From contig CAWZYM010000407.1 of NCBI GenBank assembly GCA_963966185.1, positions 601,001-665,000 on the forward strand: a stretch of 64,000 nucleotides of DNA, given 5' to 3'. Below the pieces are notes generated by a model that saw only the letters and a program-made list of their open reading frames with translations, was not told the DNA's origin and ran no database searches. The position numbers were made by a program, and so were the translations under genes. Positions 50,013 through 61,436 of this stretch are shown here, one piece after another; the first letter of the stretch is position 1; the number at the start of each line of letters is the position of its first letter. This DNA is from Rhabditoides inermis. Lineage: Eukaryota; Nematoda; Chromadorea; Rhabditida; Rhabditidae.

Positions 50013-53000
50013 TGAGATTCATGTGAGTCTCATATGAGATTCATTTGAGTCTCATATGAGATTTGTTTGAGTCTCATATGAGACTTGTTTGAGTTTCATA
50101 TGAGATTCATTTCAGTCTCATATGAGATTCAATTGAGATTCCTGTGAGTCTCATATGAGATTCATTTGAGTCTCATATGAGATTTGTTCGAGTCTCATGT
50201 GAGATTCCTGTGAGTCTCATATGAGATTCATTTGAGATTTATGTGAGTCTCATATGAGATTTGTTTGAGTCTTATATGAGATTCATTTGAGGCTCATAAG
50301 AAATTCATTTGAGTCTCATATGAGATTTGTTTGAGTCTCGTATGAGATTCATTTGAGACTCAAATGAATCTCATGTGAGTCTCATATGATATTCGTTTGA
50401 GTCTCATATGAGATTTGTTTGAGTTTCATATGAGATTCATTTGAGATTCCTGTGAGTCTCATATGAGATTAGTTTGAGATTCATGTGAGTCTCATATGAA
50501 ATTCATTTGAGATTCATGTGAGTCTCATATGAGATTTATTTGAGTCTCATATGAGATTTGTTTGCGTCTCGTATGAGATTTATTTGAGTCTCATATGAGA
50601 TTTGTTTGAGTCTCATATGAGATTTGTTTAAGTCTTGTATGAGATTCATTTGAGTCTCTTATGAAATTCATTTGAGATTCCTGTGAGTCTCATATGAGAT
50701 TAATTTGAGATTAATGTGAGTCTCATATGAGATTCATTTGAGATCCATGTGAGTCTCATATGAGATTCATTTGAGTCTCATATGAGATTTGTTCGAGTCT
50801 CATGTGAGATTCCTGTGAGTCTCATATGAGATTCATTTGAGATTTATGTGAGTCTCATATGAGATTTGTTTGAGTCTTATATGAGATTCATTTGAGTCTT
50901 ATAAAAAATTCATTTGAGTCTCATATGAGATTTGTTTGAGTCTCGTATGAGATTCATTTGATTCTCATATGAGATTTGTTTGAGTCTCATATGAGATTTG
51001 TTTAAGTCTTATATGAGATTCATTTGAGTCTCTTATGAAATTTTTTTGAGATTCCTGTGAGTCTCATATGAGATTAATTTGAGATTCATGTGAGTCTCAT
51101 ATGAGATTCATTTGAGTCTCATATGAGATTTGTTTGAGTCTCATATGAGACTTGTTTGAGTTTCATATGAGATTCATTTGAGATTCCTGTGAGTCTCATA
51201 TGAGATTAGTTTGAGATTCATGTGAGTCTCATATGAAATTCATTTGAGATTCATGTGAGTCTCATATGAGATTTATTTGAGTCTCATATGATATTTGTTT
51301 GCGTCTCGTATGAGTTTCATTTGAGTCTCATATGAGATTTGTTTGAGTCTCATATGAGATTTGTTTAAGTCTTGTATGAGATTCATTTGAGTCTCATATG
51401 AGATTTGTTTGAGTTTCATATGAGATTCATTTGAGATTCCTGTGAGTCTCATATGAGATTAGTTTGAGATTCATGTGAGTCTCATATGAAATTCATTTGA
51501 GATTCATGTGAGTCTCATATGAGATTTATTTGAGTCTCATATGAGATTTGTTTGCGTCTCGTATGAGATTCATTTGAGTCTCATATGAGATTTGTTTGAG
51601 TCTCATATGAGATTTGTTTAAGTCTTGTATGAGATTCATTTGAGTCTCTTATGAAATTCATTTGAGATTCCTGTGAGTCTCATATGAGATTAATTTAAGA
51701 TTCATGTGAGTCTCATATGAGATTCATTTGAGATTCATGTGAGTCTCATATGAGATTCATTTGAGTCTCATATGAAATTTGTTTGAGTCTCTTATGAGAT
51801 TCATTTGAGTCTCATATGAGATTTGTTCGAGTCTCATGTGAGATTCCTGTGAGTCTCATATGAGATTCATTTGAGATTTATGTGAGTCTCATATGAGATT
51901 TGTTTGAGTATCATATGAGATTCATTTGAGATTCCTGTGAGTCTCATATGAGATTTGTTTGAGTCTCGTATGAGATTCATTTGAGTCTCATATAAGATTT
52001 GTTTGAGTCTCATATGAGATTTGTTTAAGTCTTATATGAGATTCATTTGAGTCTCTTATGAAATTCATTTGAGATTCATTTGAGTCTCAGATGAGATTTG
52101 TTTGAGTCTCATTTGAGATTTGTTTGAGTCTCATATGAGATTCATTTGAGTCTCTAATGAGATTTGTTTGAGTCTCATGTGAGATTCCTGTGAGTCTCAT
52201 ATGAGTTTCATTTGAGATTTATGTGAGTCTCATATGAGATTCATTTGAGTCTCATATGAGATTTGTTTGAGTCTCGTATGAGATTCATTTGAGTCTCATA
52301 TGAGATTCAATTGAGATTCCTGTGAGTCTCGTATGAGATTCATTTGAGTCTCATATGAGATTTGTTCGAGTCTCATGTGAGATTTGTTTGAGTCTCATAT
52401 GAGATTAATTTGAGATTCATGTGAGTCTCATATGAGATTCATTTGAGATTCATGTGAGTCTCATATGAGATTCATTCGAGTCTCATATGAGATTTGTTTG
52501 AGTCTCATATGAGATTTGTTTGAGTCTTATATGATATTCATTTGAGATCTATGTGAGTCTCATGTGAGATTCATTTGAGTCTCATATGAGATTTGTTTGA
52601 GTCTCATAAGAAACTTGTTTGAATGAGATTTGTCTGAGTCTCATATGAGATTTGTTTGAGTCTTATATGAGATTCATTTGAGTCTTATAAAAAATTCATT
52701 TGAGTCTCATATGAGATTTGTTTGAGTCTCGTATGAGATTCATTTGATTCTCATATGAGATTTGTTTGAGTCTCATATGAGATTTGTTTAAGTCTTATAT
52801 GAGATTCATTTGAGTCTCTTATGAAATTTATTTGAGATTCCTGTGAGTCTCATATGAGATTAATTTGAGATTCATGTGAGTCTCATATGAGATTCATTTG
52901 AGTCTCATATGAGATTAGTTTGAGTCTCATATGAGACTTGTTTGAGTTTCATATGAGATTCATTTGAGATTCCTGTGAGTCTCATATGAGATTAGTTTGA

Positions 53001-53817
53001 GATTCATGTGAGTCTCATATGAAATTCATTTGAGATTCATGTGAGTCTCATATGAGATTTATTTGAGTCTCATATGAGATTTGTTTGCGTCTCGTATGAG
53101 TTTCATTTGAGTCTCATATGAGATTTGTTTGAGTCTCATATGAGATTTGTTTAAGTCTTGTATGAGATTCATTTGAGTCTCATATGAGATTTGTTTGAGT
53201 TTCATATGAGATTCATTTGAGATTCCTGTGAGTCTCATATGAGATTAGTTTGAGATTCATGTGAGTCTCATATGAAATTCATTTGAGATTCATGTGAGTC
53301 TCATATGAGATTTATTTGAGTCTCATATGAGATTTGTTTGCGTCTCGTATGAGATTCATTTGAGTCTCATATGAGATTTGTTTGAGTCTCATATGAGATT
53401 TGTTTAAGTCTTGTATGAGATTCATTTGAGTCTCTTATGAAATTCATTTGAGATTCCTGTGAGTCTCATATGAGATTAATTTGAGATTCATGTGAGTCTC
53501 ATATGAGATTCATTTGAGATTCATGTGAGTCTCATATGAGATTCATTTGAGTCTCATATGAAATTTGTTTGAGTCTCATATGAGATTCATTTGAGTCTCA
53601 TATGAGATTTGTTCGAGTCTCATGTGAGATTCCTGTGAGTCTCATATGAGATTCATTTGAGATTTATGTGAGTCTCATATGAGATTTGTTTGAGTATCAT
53701 ATGAGATTCATTTGAGATTCCTGTGAGTCTCATATGAGATTTGTTTGAGTCTCGTATGAGATTCATTTGAGTCTCATATGAGATTTGTTTGAGTCTCATA
53801 TGAGATTTGTATGAGAT
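50013..53817 (+). repeat. Satellite A after B block 3
   Basis: 3.8 kb of ordinary satellite A with a palindrome at 50342-50374 and an AAGAAACTTG marker near 52596. From about 50880 onward it follows the same variant order as the 2.9-kb units upstream and ends at an exon fragment, like them. Confidence 0.95.
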
Positions 53818-53896
53818 CTGTCACTCACCCATGCCTCCCATGTAGACGGGAACAGCGGAAGCGACGCCGACGAGAGCGAGAAGAGCAGCGAACCTT
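53818..53896 (-). pseudogene. Signal-peptide exon fragment, copy 5
   Basis: Same 79 bp and flanks as copy 2. It lies 10.2 kb from copy 4, after three satellite B blocks. Confidence 0.75.
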
Positions 53897-55368
53897 GAGT
53901 CTTATATGAGATTCATTTGAGTCTCTTATGAAATTCATTTGAGATTCATTTGAGTCTCATATGAGATTTGTTCGAGTCTCATGTGAGATTTGTTTGAGTC
54001 TCATATGAGATTAATTTGAGATTCATGTGAGTCTCATATGAGATTCATTTGAGATTCATGTGAGTCTCATATGAGATTCATTCGAGTCTCATATGAGATT
54101 TGTTTGAGTCTCATATGAGATTTGTTTGAGTCTTATATGATATTCATTTGAGATCTATGTGAGTCTCATGTGAGATTCATTTGAGTCTCATATGAGATTT
54201 GTTTGAGTCTCATAAGAAACTTGTTTGAATGAGATTTGTCTGAGTCTCATATGAGATTCAATTGAGATTCCTGTGAGTCTCATATGAAATTCATGAAAGA
54301 TTCCTGTGAGTCTCATATGAGATTCATTTGAGATTCATGTGAGTCTCATATGAGATTCATTTGAGTCTCATATGAGATTTGTTTGAGTCTCATATGAGAC
54401 TTGTTTGAGTTTCATATGAGATTCATTTCAGTCTCATATGAGATTCAATTGAGATTCCTGTGAGTCTCATATGAGATTCATTTGAGTCTCATATGAGATT
54501 TGTTCGAGTCTCATGTGAGATTCCTGTGAGTCTCATATGAGATTCATTTGAGATTTATGTGAGTCTCATATGAGATTTGTTTGAGTCTTATATGAGATTC
54601 ATTTGAGGCTCATAAGAAATTCATTTGAGTCTCATATGAGATTTGTTTGAGTCTCGTATGAGATTCATTTGAGACTCAAATGAATCTCATGTGAGTCTCA
54701 TATGATATTCATTTGAGTCTCATATGAGATTTGTTTGAGTTTCATACGAGATTCATTTGAGATTCCTGTGAGTCTCATATGAGATTAGTTTGAGATTCAT
54801 GTGAGTCTCATATGAAATTCATTTGAGATTCATGTGAGTCTCATATGAGATTTATTTGAGTCTCATATGAGATTTGTTTGCGTCTCGTATGAGATTCATT
54901 TGAGTCTCATATGAGATTTGTTTGAGTCTCATATGAGATTTGTTTAAGTCTTGTATGAGATTCATTTGAGTCTCTTATGAAATTCATTTGAGATTCCTGT
55001 GAGTCTCATATGAGATTAATTTGAGATTAATGTGAGTCTCATATGAGATTCATTTGAGATCCATGTGAGTCTCATATGAGATTCATTTGAGTCTCATATG
55101 AAATTTGTTTGAGTCTCATATGAGATTCATTTGAGTCTCATATGAGATTTGTTCGAGTCTCATGTGAGATTCCTGTGAGTCTCATATGAGATTCATTTGA
55201 GATTTATGTGAGTCTCATATGAGATTTGTTTGAGTCTTATATGAGATTCATTTGAGTCTTATAAAAAATTCATTTGAGTCTCATATGAGATTTGTTTGAG
55301 TCTCGTATGAGATTCATTTGAGTCTCATATGAGATTTGTTTGAGTCTCATATGAGATTTGTATGAGAT
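53897..55368 (+). repeat. Satellite A within a 1551-bp exon-bearing unit
   Basis: Spacing from copy 5 to copy 6 is 1551 bp. It contains a palindrome at 54658-54690 and one AAGAAACTTG marker near 54210. Confidence 0.95.
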
Positions 55369-55447
55369 CTGTCACTCACCCATGCCTCCCATGTAGACGG
55401 GAACAGCGGAAGCGACGCCGACGAGAGCGAGAAGAGCAGCGAACCTT
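55369..55447 (-). pseudogene. Signal-peptide exon fragment, copy 6
   Basis: Same 79 bp and flanks as copy 2. Confidence 0.75.
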
Positions 55448-57451
55448 GAGTCTTATATGAGATTCATTTGAGTCTCTTATGAAATTCATTTGAGATTCAT
55501 TTGAGTCTCATATGAGATTTGTTCGAGTCTCATGTGAGATTTGTTTGAGTCTCATATGAGATTAATTTGAGATTCATGTGAGTCTCATATGAGATTCATT
55601 TGAGATTCATGTGAGTCTCATATGAGATTCATTCGAGTCTCATATGAGATTTGTTTGAGTCTCATATGAGATTTGTTTGAGTCTTATATGATATTCATTT
55701 GAGATCTATGTGAGTCTCATGTGAGATTCATTTGAGTCTCATATGAGATTTGTTTGAGTCTCATAAGAAACTTGTTTGAATGAGATTTGTCTGAGTCTCA
55801 TATGAGATTCAATTGAGATTCCTGTGAGTCTCATATGAAATTCATGAAAGATTCCTGTGAGTCTCATATGAGATTCATTTGAGATTCATGTGAGTCTCAT
55901 ATGAGATTCATTTGAGTCTCATATGAGATTTGTTTGAGTCTCATATGAGACTTGTTTGAGTTTCATATGAGATTCATTTCAGTCTCATATGAGATTCAAT
56001 TGAGATTCCTGTGAGTCTCATATGAGATTCATTTGAGTCTCATATGAGATTTGTTCGAGTCTCATGTGAGATTTGTTTGAGTCTCATATGAGATTAATTT
56101 GAGATTCATGTGAGTCTCATATGAGATTCATTTGAGATTCATGTGAGTCTCATATGAGATTCATTCGAGTCTCATATGAGATTTGTTTGAGTCTCATATG
56201 AGATTTGTTTGAGTCTTATATGATATTCATTTGAGATCTATGTGAGTCTCATGTGAGATTCATTTGAGTCTCATATGAGATTTGTTTGAGTCTCATAAGA
56301 AACTTGTTTGAATGAGATTTGTCTGAGTCTCATATGAGATTCAATTGAGATTCCTGTGAGTCTCATATGAAATTCATGAAAGATTCCTGTGAGTCTCATA
56401 TGAGATTCATTTGAGATTCATGTGAGTCTCATATGAGATTCATTTGAGTCTCATATGAGATTTGTTTGAGTCTCATATGAGACTTGTTTGAGTTTCATAT
56501 GAGATTCATTTCAGTCTCATATGAGATTCAATTGAGATTCCTGTGAGTCTCATATGAGATTCATTTGAGTCTCATATGAGATTTGTTCGAGTCTCATGTG
56601 AGATTCCTGTGAGTCTCATATGAGATTCATTTGAGATTTATGTGAGTCTCATATGAGATTTGTTTGAGTCTTATATGAGATTCATTTGAGGCTCATAAGA
56701 AATTCATTTGAGTCTCATATGAGATTTGTTTGAGTCTCGTATGAGATTCATTTGAGACTCAAATGAATCTCATGTGAGTCTCATATGATATTCATTTGAG
56801 TCTCATATGAGATTTGTTTGAGTTTCATACGAGATTCATTTGAGATTCCTGTGAGTCTCATATGAGATTAGTTTGAGATTCATGTGAGTCTCATATGAAA
56901 TTCATTTGAGATTCATGTGAGTCTCATATGAGATTTATTTGAGTCTCATATGAGATTTGTTTGCGTCTCGTATGAGATTCATTTGAGTCTCATATGAGAT
57001 TTGTTTGAGTCTCATATGAGATTTGTTTAAGTCTTGTATGAGATTCATTTGAGTCTCTTATGAAATTCATTTGAGATTCCTGTGAGTCTCATATGAGATT
57101 AATTTGAGATTAATGTGAGTCTCATATGAGATTCATTTGAGATCCATGTGAGTCTCATATGAGATTCATTTGAGTCTCATATGAAATTTGTTTGAGTCTC
57201 ATATGAGATTCATTTGAGTCTCATATGAGATTTGTTCGAGTCTCATGTGAGATTCCTGTGAGTCTCATATGAGATTCATTTGAGATTTATGTGAGTCTCA
57301 TATGAGATTTGTTTGAGTCTTATATGAGATTCATTTGAGTCTTATAAAAAATTCATTTGAGTCTCATATGAGATTTGTTTGAGTCTCGTATGAGATTCAT
57401 TTGAGTCTCATATGAGATTTGTTTGAGTCTCATATGAGATTTGTATGAGAT
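55448..57451 (+). repeat. Satellite A within a 2083-bp exon-bearing unit with an inner 532-bp duplication
   Basis: This unit matches the preceding 1551-bp one plus 532 bp. The extra is an inner tandem duplication: TCATAAG of the marker lies at 55761 and 56293, 532 bp apart. 532 is 48 monomers plus 4 bases, and the 4 bases are those of the register-shifting marker. The palindrome is at 56741-56773. Confidence 0.9.
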
Positions 57452-57530
57452 CTGTCACTCACCCATGCCTCCCATGTAGACGGGAACAGCGGAAGCGACG
57501 CCGACGAGAGCGAGAAGAGCAGCGAACCTT
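57452..57530 (-). pseudogene. Signal-peptide exon fragment, copy 7
   Basis: Same 79 bp and flanks as copy 2; the last copy in the window. Confidence 0.75.
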
Positions 57531-59491
57531 GAGTCTTATATGAGATTCATTTGAGTCTCTTATGAAATTCATTTGAGATTCATTTGAGTCTCATATGAGA
57601 TTTGTTCGAGTCTCATGTGAGATTTGTTTGAGTCTCATATGAGATTAATTTGAGATTCATGTGAGTCTCATATGAGATTCATTTGAGATTCATGTGAGTC
57701 TCATATGAGATTCATTCGAGTCTCATATGAGATTTGTTTGAGTCTCATATGAGATTTGTTTGAGTCTTATATGATATTCATTTGAGATCTATGTGAGTCT
57801 CATGTGAGATTCATTTGAGTCTCATATGAGATTTGTTTGAGTCTCATAAGAAACTTGTTTGAATGAGATTTGTCTGAGTCTCATATGAGATTCAATTGAG
57901 ATTCCTGTGAGTCTCATATGAAATTCATGAAAGATTCCTGTGAGTCTCATATGAGATTCATTTGAGATTCATGTGAGTCTCATATGAGATTCATTTGAGT
58001 CTCATATGAGATTTGTTTGAGTCTCATATGAGACTTGTTTGAGTTTCATATGAGATTCATTTCAGTCTCATATGAGATTCAATTGAGATTCCTGTGAGTC
58101 TCATATGAGATTCATTTGAGTCTCATATGAGATTTGTTCGAGTCTCATGTGAGATTCCTGTGAGTCTCATATGAGATTCATTTGAGATTTATGTGAGTCT
58201 CATATGAGATTTGTTTGAGTCTTATATGAGATTCATTTGAGGCTCATAAGAAATTCATTTGAGTCTCATATGAGATTTGTTTGAGTCTCGTATGAGATTC
58301 ATTTGAGACTCAAATGAATCTCATGTGAGTCTCATATGATATTCATTTGAGTCTCATATGAGATTTGTTTGAGTTTCATACGAGATTCATTTGAGATTCC
58401 TGTGAGTCTCATATGAGATTAGTTTGAGATTCATGTGAGTCTCATATGAAATTCATTTGAGATTCATGTGAGTCTCATATGAGATTTATTTGAGTCTCAT
58501 ATGAGATTTGTTTGCGTCTCGTATGAGATTCATTTGAGTCTCATATGAGATTTGTTTGAGTCTCATATGAGATTTGTTTAAGTCTTGTATGAGATTCATT
58601 TGAGTCTCTTATGAAATTCATTTGAGATTCCTGTGAGTCTCATATGAGATTAATTTGAGATTAATGTGAGTCTCATATGAAATTCATTTGAGATCCATGT
58701 GAGTCTCATATGAGATTCATTTGAGTCTCATATGAAATTTGTTTGAGTCTCATATGAGATTCATTTGAGTCTCATATGAGATTTGTTCGAGTCTCATGTG
58801 AGATTCCTGTGAGTCTCATATGAGATTCATTTGAGATTTATGTGAGTCTCATATGAGATTTGTTTGAGTCTTATATGAGATTCATTTGAGTCTTATAAAA
58901 AATTCATTTGAGTCTCATATGAGATTTGTTTGAGTCTCGTATGAGATTCATTTGATTCTCATATGAGATTTGTTTGAGTCTCATATGAGATTTGTTTAAG
59001 TCTTATATGAGATTCATTTGAGTCTCTTATGAAATTTATTTGAGATTCCTGTGAGTCTCATATGAGATTAATTTGAGATTCATGTGAGTCTCATATGAGA
59101 TTCATTTGAGTCTCATATGAGATTTGTTTGAGTCTCATATGAGACTTGTTTGAGTTTCATATGAGATTCATTTGAGATTCCTGTGAGTCTCATATGAGAT
59201 TAGTTTGAGATTCATGTGAGTCTCATATGAAATTCATTTGAGATTCATGTGAGTCTCATATGAGATTTATTTGAGTCTCATATGAGATTTGTTTGCGTCT
59301 CGTCTCATTTGAGATTTGTTTGAGTCTCATATGAGATTCATTTGAGTCTCTAATGAGATTTGTTTGAGTCTCATGTGAGATTCCTGTGAGTCTCATATGA
59401 GTTTCATTTGAGATTTATGTGAGTCTCATATGAGATTCATTTGAGTCTCATATGAGATTTGTTTGAGTCTCGTATGAGATTCATTTGAGTC
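57531..59491 (+). repeat. Satellite A leading into satellite B block 4
   Basis: Parallel to 43667-45660, offset 13831 at the palindrome (58292) and at the B block start. It has the same GCGTCTCGTCTC junction near 59294 and ends with the same GAGATTCATTTGAGTC boundary. Confidence 0.95.
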
Positions 59492-60391
59492 TTCCTAACT
59501 TCCTATTGATGTGCTATTGTTTCTAACTTCTTCCTGACTTCTTCCTAACTTCTTCCTAACTTCTTCCTAACTTCTTCCTAACTTCTTCCTAACTTCTTCC
59601 TAACTTCTTCCTAACTTCTTCCTAACTTCTTTCTAACTTCTTCCTAACTTCTTCCTAACTTCTTCCTAACTTCTTCCTAACTTCTTCCTAACTTCTTCCT
59701 AACTTCTTCCTAATTTCTTCCTAACTTCTTCCTAACTTCCTATTGATGTGCTATTGTTTCTAACTTCTTCCTAACTTCTTCCTAACTTCTTCCTAACTTC
59801 GTCCTAACTTCTTCCTAACTTCTTCCTAACTTCTTTCTAACTTCTTCCTAACTTCTTCCTAACTTCTTCCTAACTTCTTCCTAATTTCTTCCTAACTTCT
59901 TCCTAACTTCTTCCTAACTTCCTATTGATGTGCTATTGTTTCTAACTTCTTCCTGACTTCTTCCTAACTTCTTCCTAACTTCTTCCTAACTTCTTCCTAA
60001 CTTCTTCCTAACTTCTTTCTAACTTCTTCTTCTAAACTTCTTCCTAACTTCTTCCTAAGATTTCCTAACTTCTTCCTAACTTCTTCTTAACTTCTTCCTA
60101 ACTTCTTCCTAACTTCCTATTGATGTGCTATTGTTTCTAACTTCTTCCTGACTTCTTCCTAACTTCTTCCTAACTTCTTCCTAACTTCTTCCTAACTTCT
60201 TCCTAACTTCTTCCTAACTTCTTCCTAACTTCTTCCTAACTTCTTTCTAACTTCTTCCTAACTTCTTCCTAACTTCTTCCTAACTTCTTCCTAACTTCTT
60301 CCTAACTTCTTCCTAACTTCTTCCTAATTTCTTCCTAACTTCTTCCTAACTTCCTATTGATGTGCTATTGTTTCTAACTTCTTCCTGACTT
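59492..60391 (+). repeat. Satellite B block 4
   Basis: 900 bp, organised like block 1. Private changes include one TTCGTCCTAAC (near 59797) and an irregular TTCTTCTAAACTTC near 60025. It ends TTCCTGACTT before satellite A, as in blocks 1-3. Confidence 0.95.
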
Positions 60392-61436
60392 TGAGATTCA
60401 TGTGAGTCTCATATGAGATTCATTTGAGTCTCATATGAGATTTGTTTGAGTCTCATATGAGACTTGTTTGAGTTTCATATGAGATTCATTTCAGTCTCAT
60501 ATGAGATTCAATTGAGATTCCTGTGAGTCTCATATGAGATTCATTTGAGTCTCATATGAGATTTGTTCGAGTCTCATGTGAGATTCCTGTGAGTCTCATA
60601 TGAGATTCATTTGAGATTTATGTGAGTCTCATATGAGATTTGTTTGAGTCTTATATGAGATTCATTTGAGGCTCATAAGAAATTCATTTGAGTCTCATAT
60701 GAGATTTGTTTGAGTCTCGTATGAGATTCATTTGAGACTCAAATGAATCTCATGTGAGTCTCATATGATATTCATTTGAGTCTCATATGAGATTTGTTTG
60801 AGTTTCATACGAGATTCATTTGAGATTCCTGTGAGTCTCATATGAGATTAGTTTGAGATTCATGTGAGTCTCATATGAAATTCATTTGAGATTCATGTGA
60901 GTCTCATATGAGATTTATTTGAGTCTCATATGAGATTTGTTTGCGTCTCGTATGAGATTCATTTGAGTCTCATATGAGATTTGTTTGAGTCTCATATGAG
61001 ATTTGTTTAAGTCTTGTATGAGATTCATTTGAGTCTCTTATGAAATTCATTTGAGATTCCTGTGAGTCTCATATGAGATTAATTTGAGATTAATGTGAGT
61101 CTCATATGAGATTCATTTGAGATTCCTGTGAGTCTCATATGAGATTAGTTTGAGATTCATGTGAGTCTCATATGAAATTCATTTGAGATTCATGTGAGTC
61201 TCATATGAGATTTATTTGAGTCTCATATGAGATTTGTTTGCGTCTCGTCTCATTTGAGATTTGTTTGAGTCTCATATGAGATTCATTTGAGTCTCTAATG
61301 AGATTTGTTTGAGTCTCATGTGAGATTCCTGTGAGTCTCATATGAGTTTCATTTGAGATTTATGTGAGTCTCATATGAGATTCATTTGAGTCTCATATGA
61401 GATTTGTTTGAGTCTCGTATGAGATTCATTTGAGTC
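60392..61436 (+). repeat. Satellite A between B blocks 4 and 5
   Basis: 1045 bp, shorter than the 1529-bp A part of the 2426-bp composite. Near 61115 it passes from a GATTAATGTGAG context straight to the GATTCCTGTGAG / GATTAGTTTGAG context, dropping an internal stretch. A palindrome lies at 60721-60753 and the GCGTCTCGTCTC junction near 61242. Confidence 0.95.
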
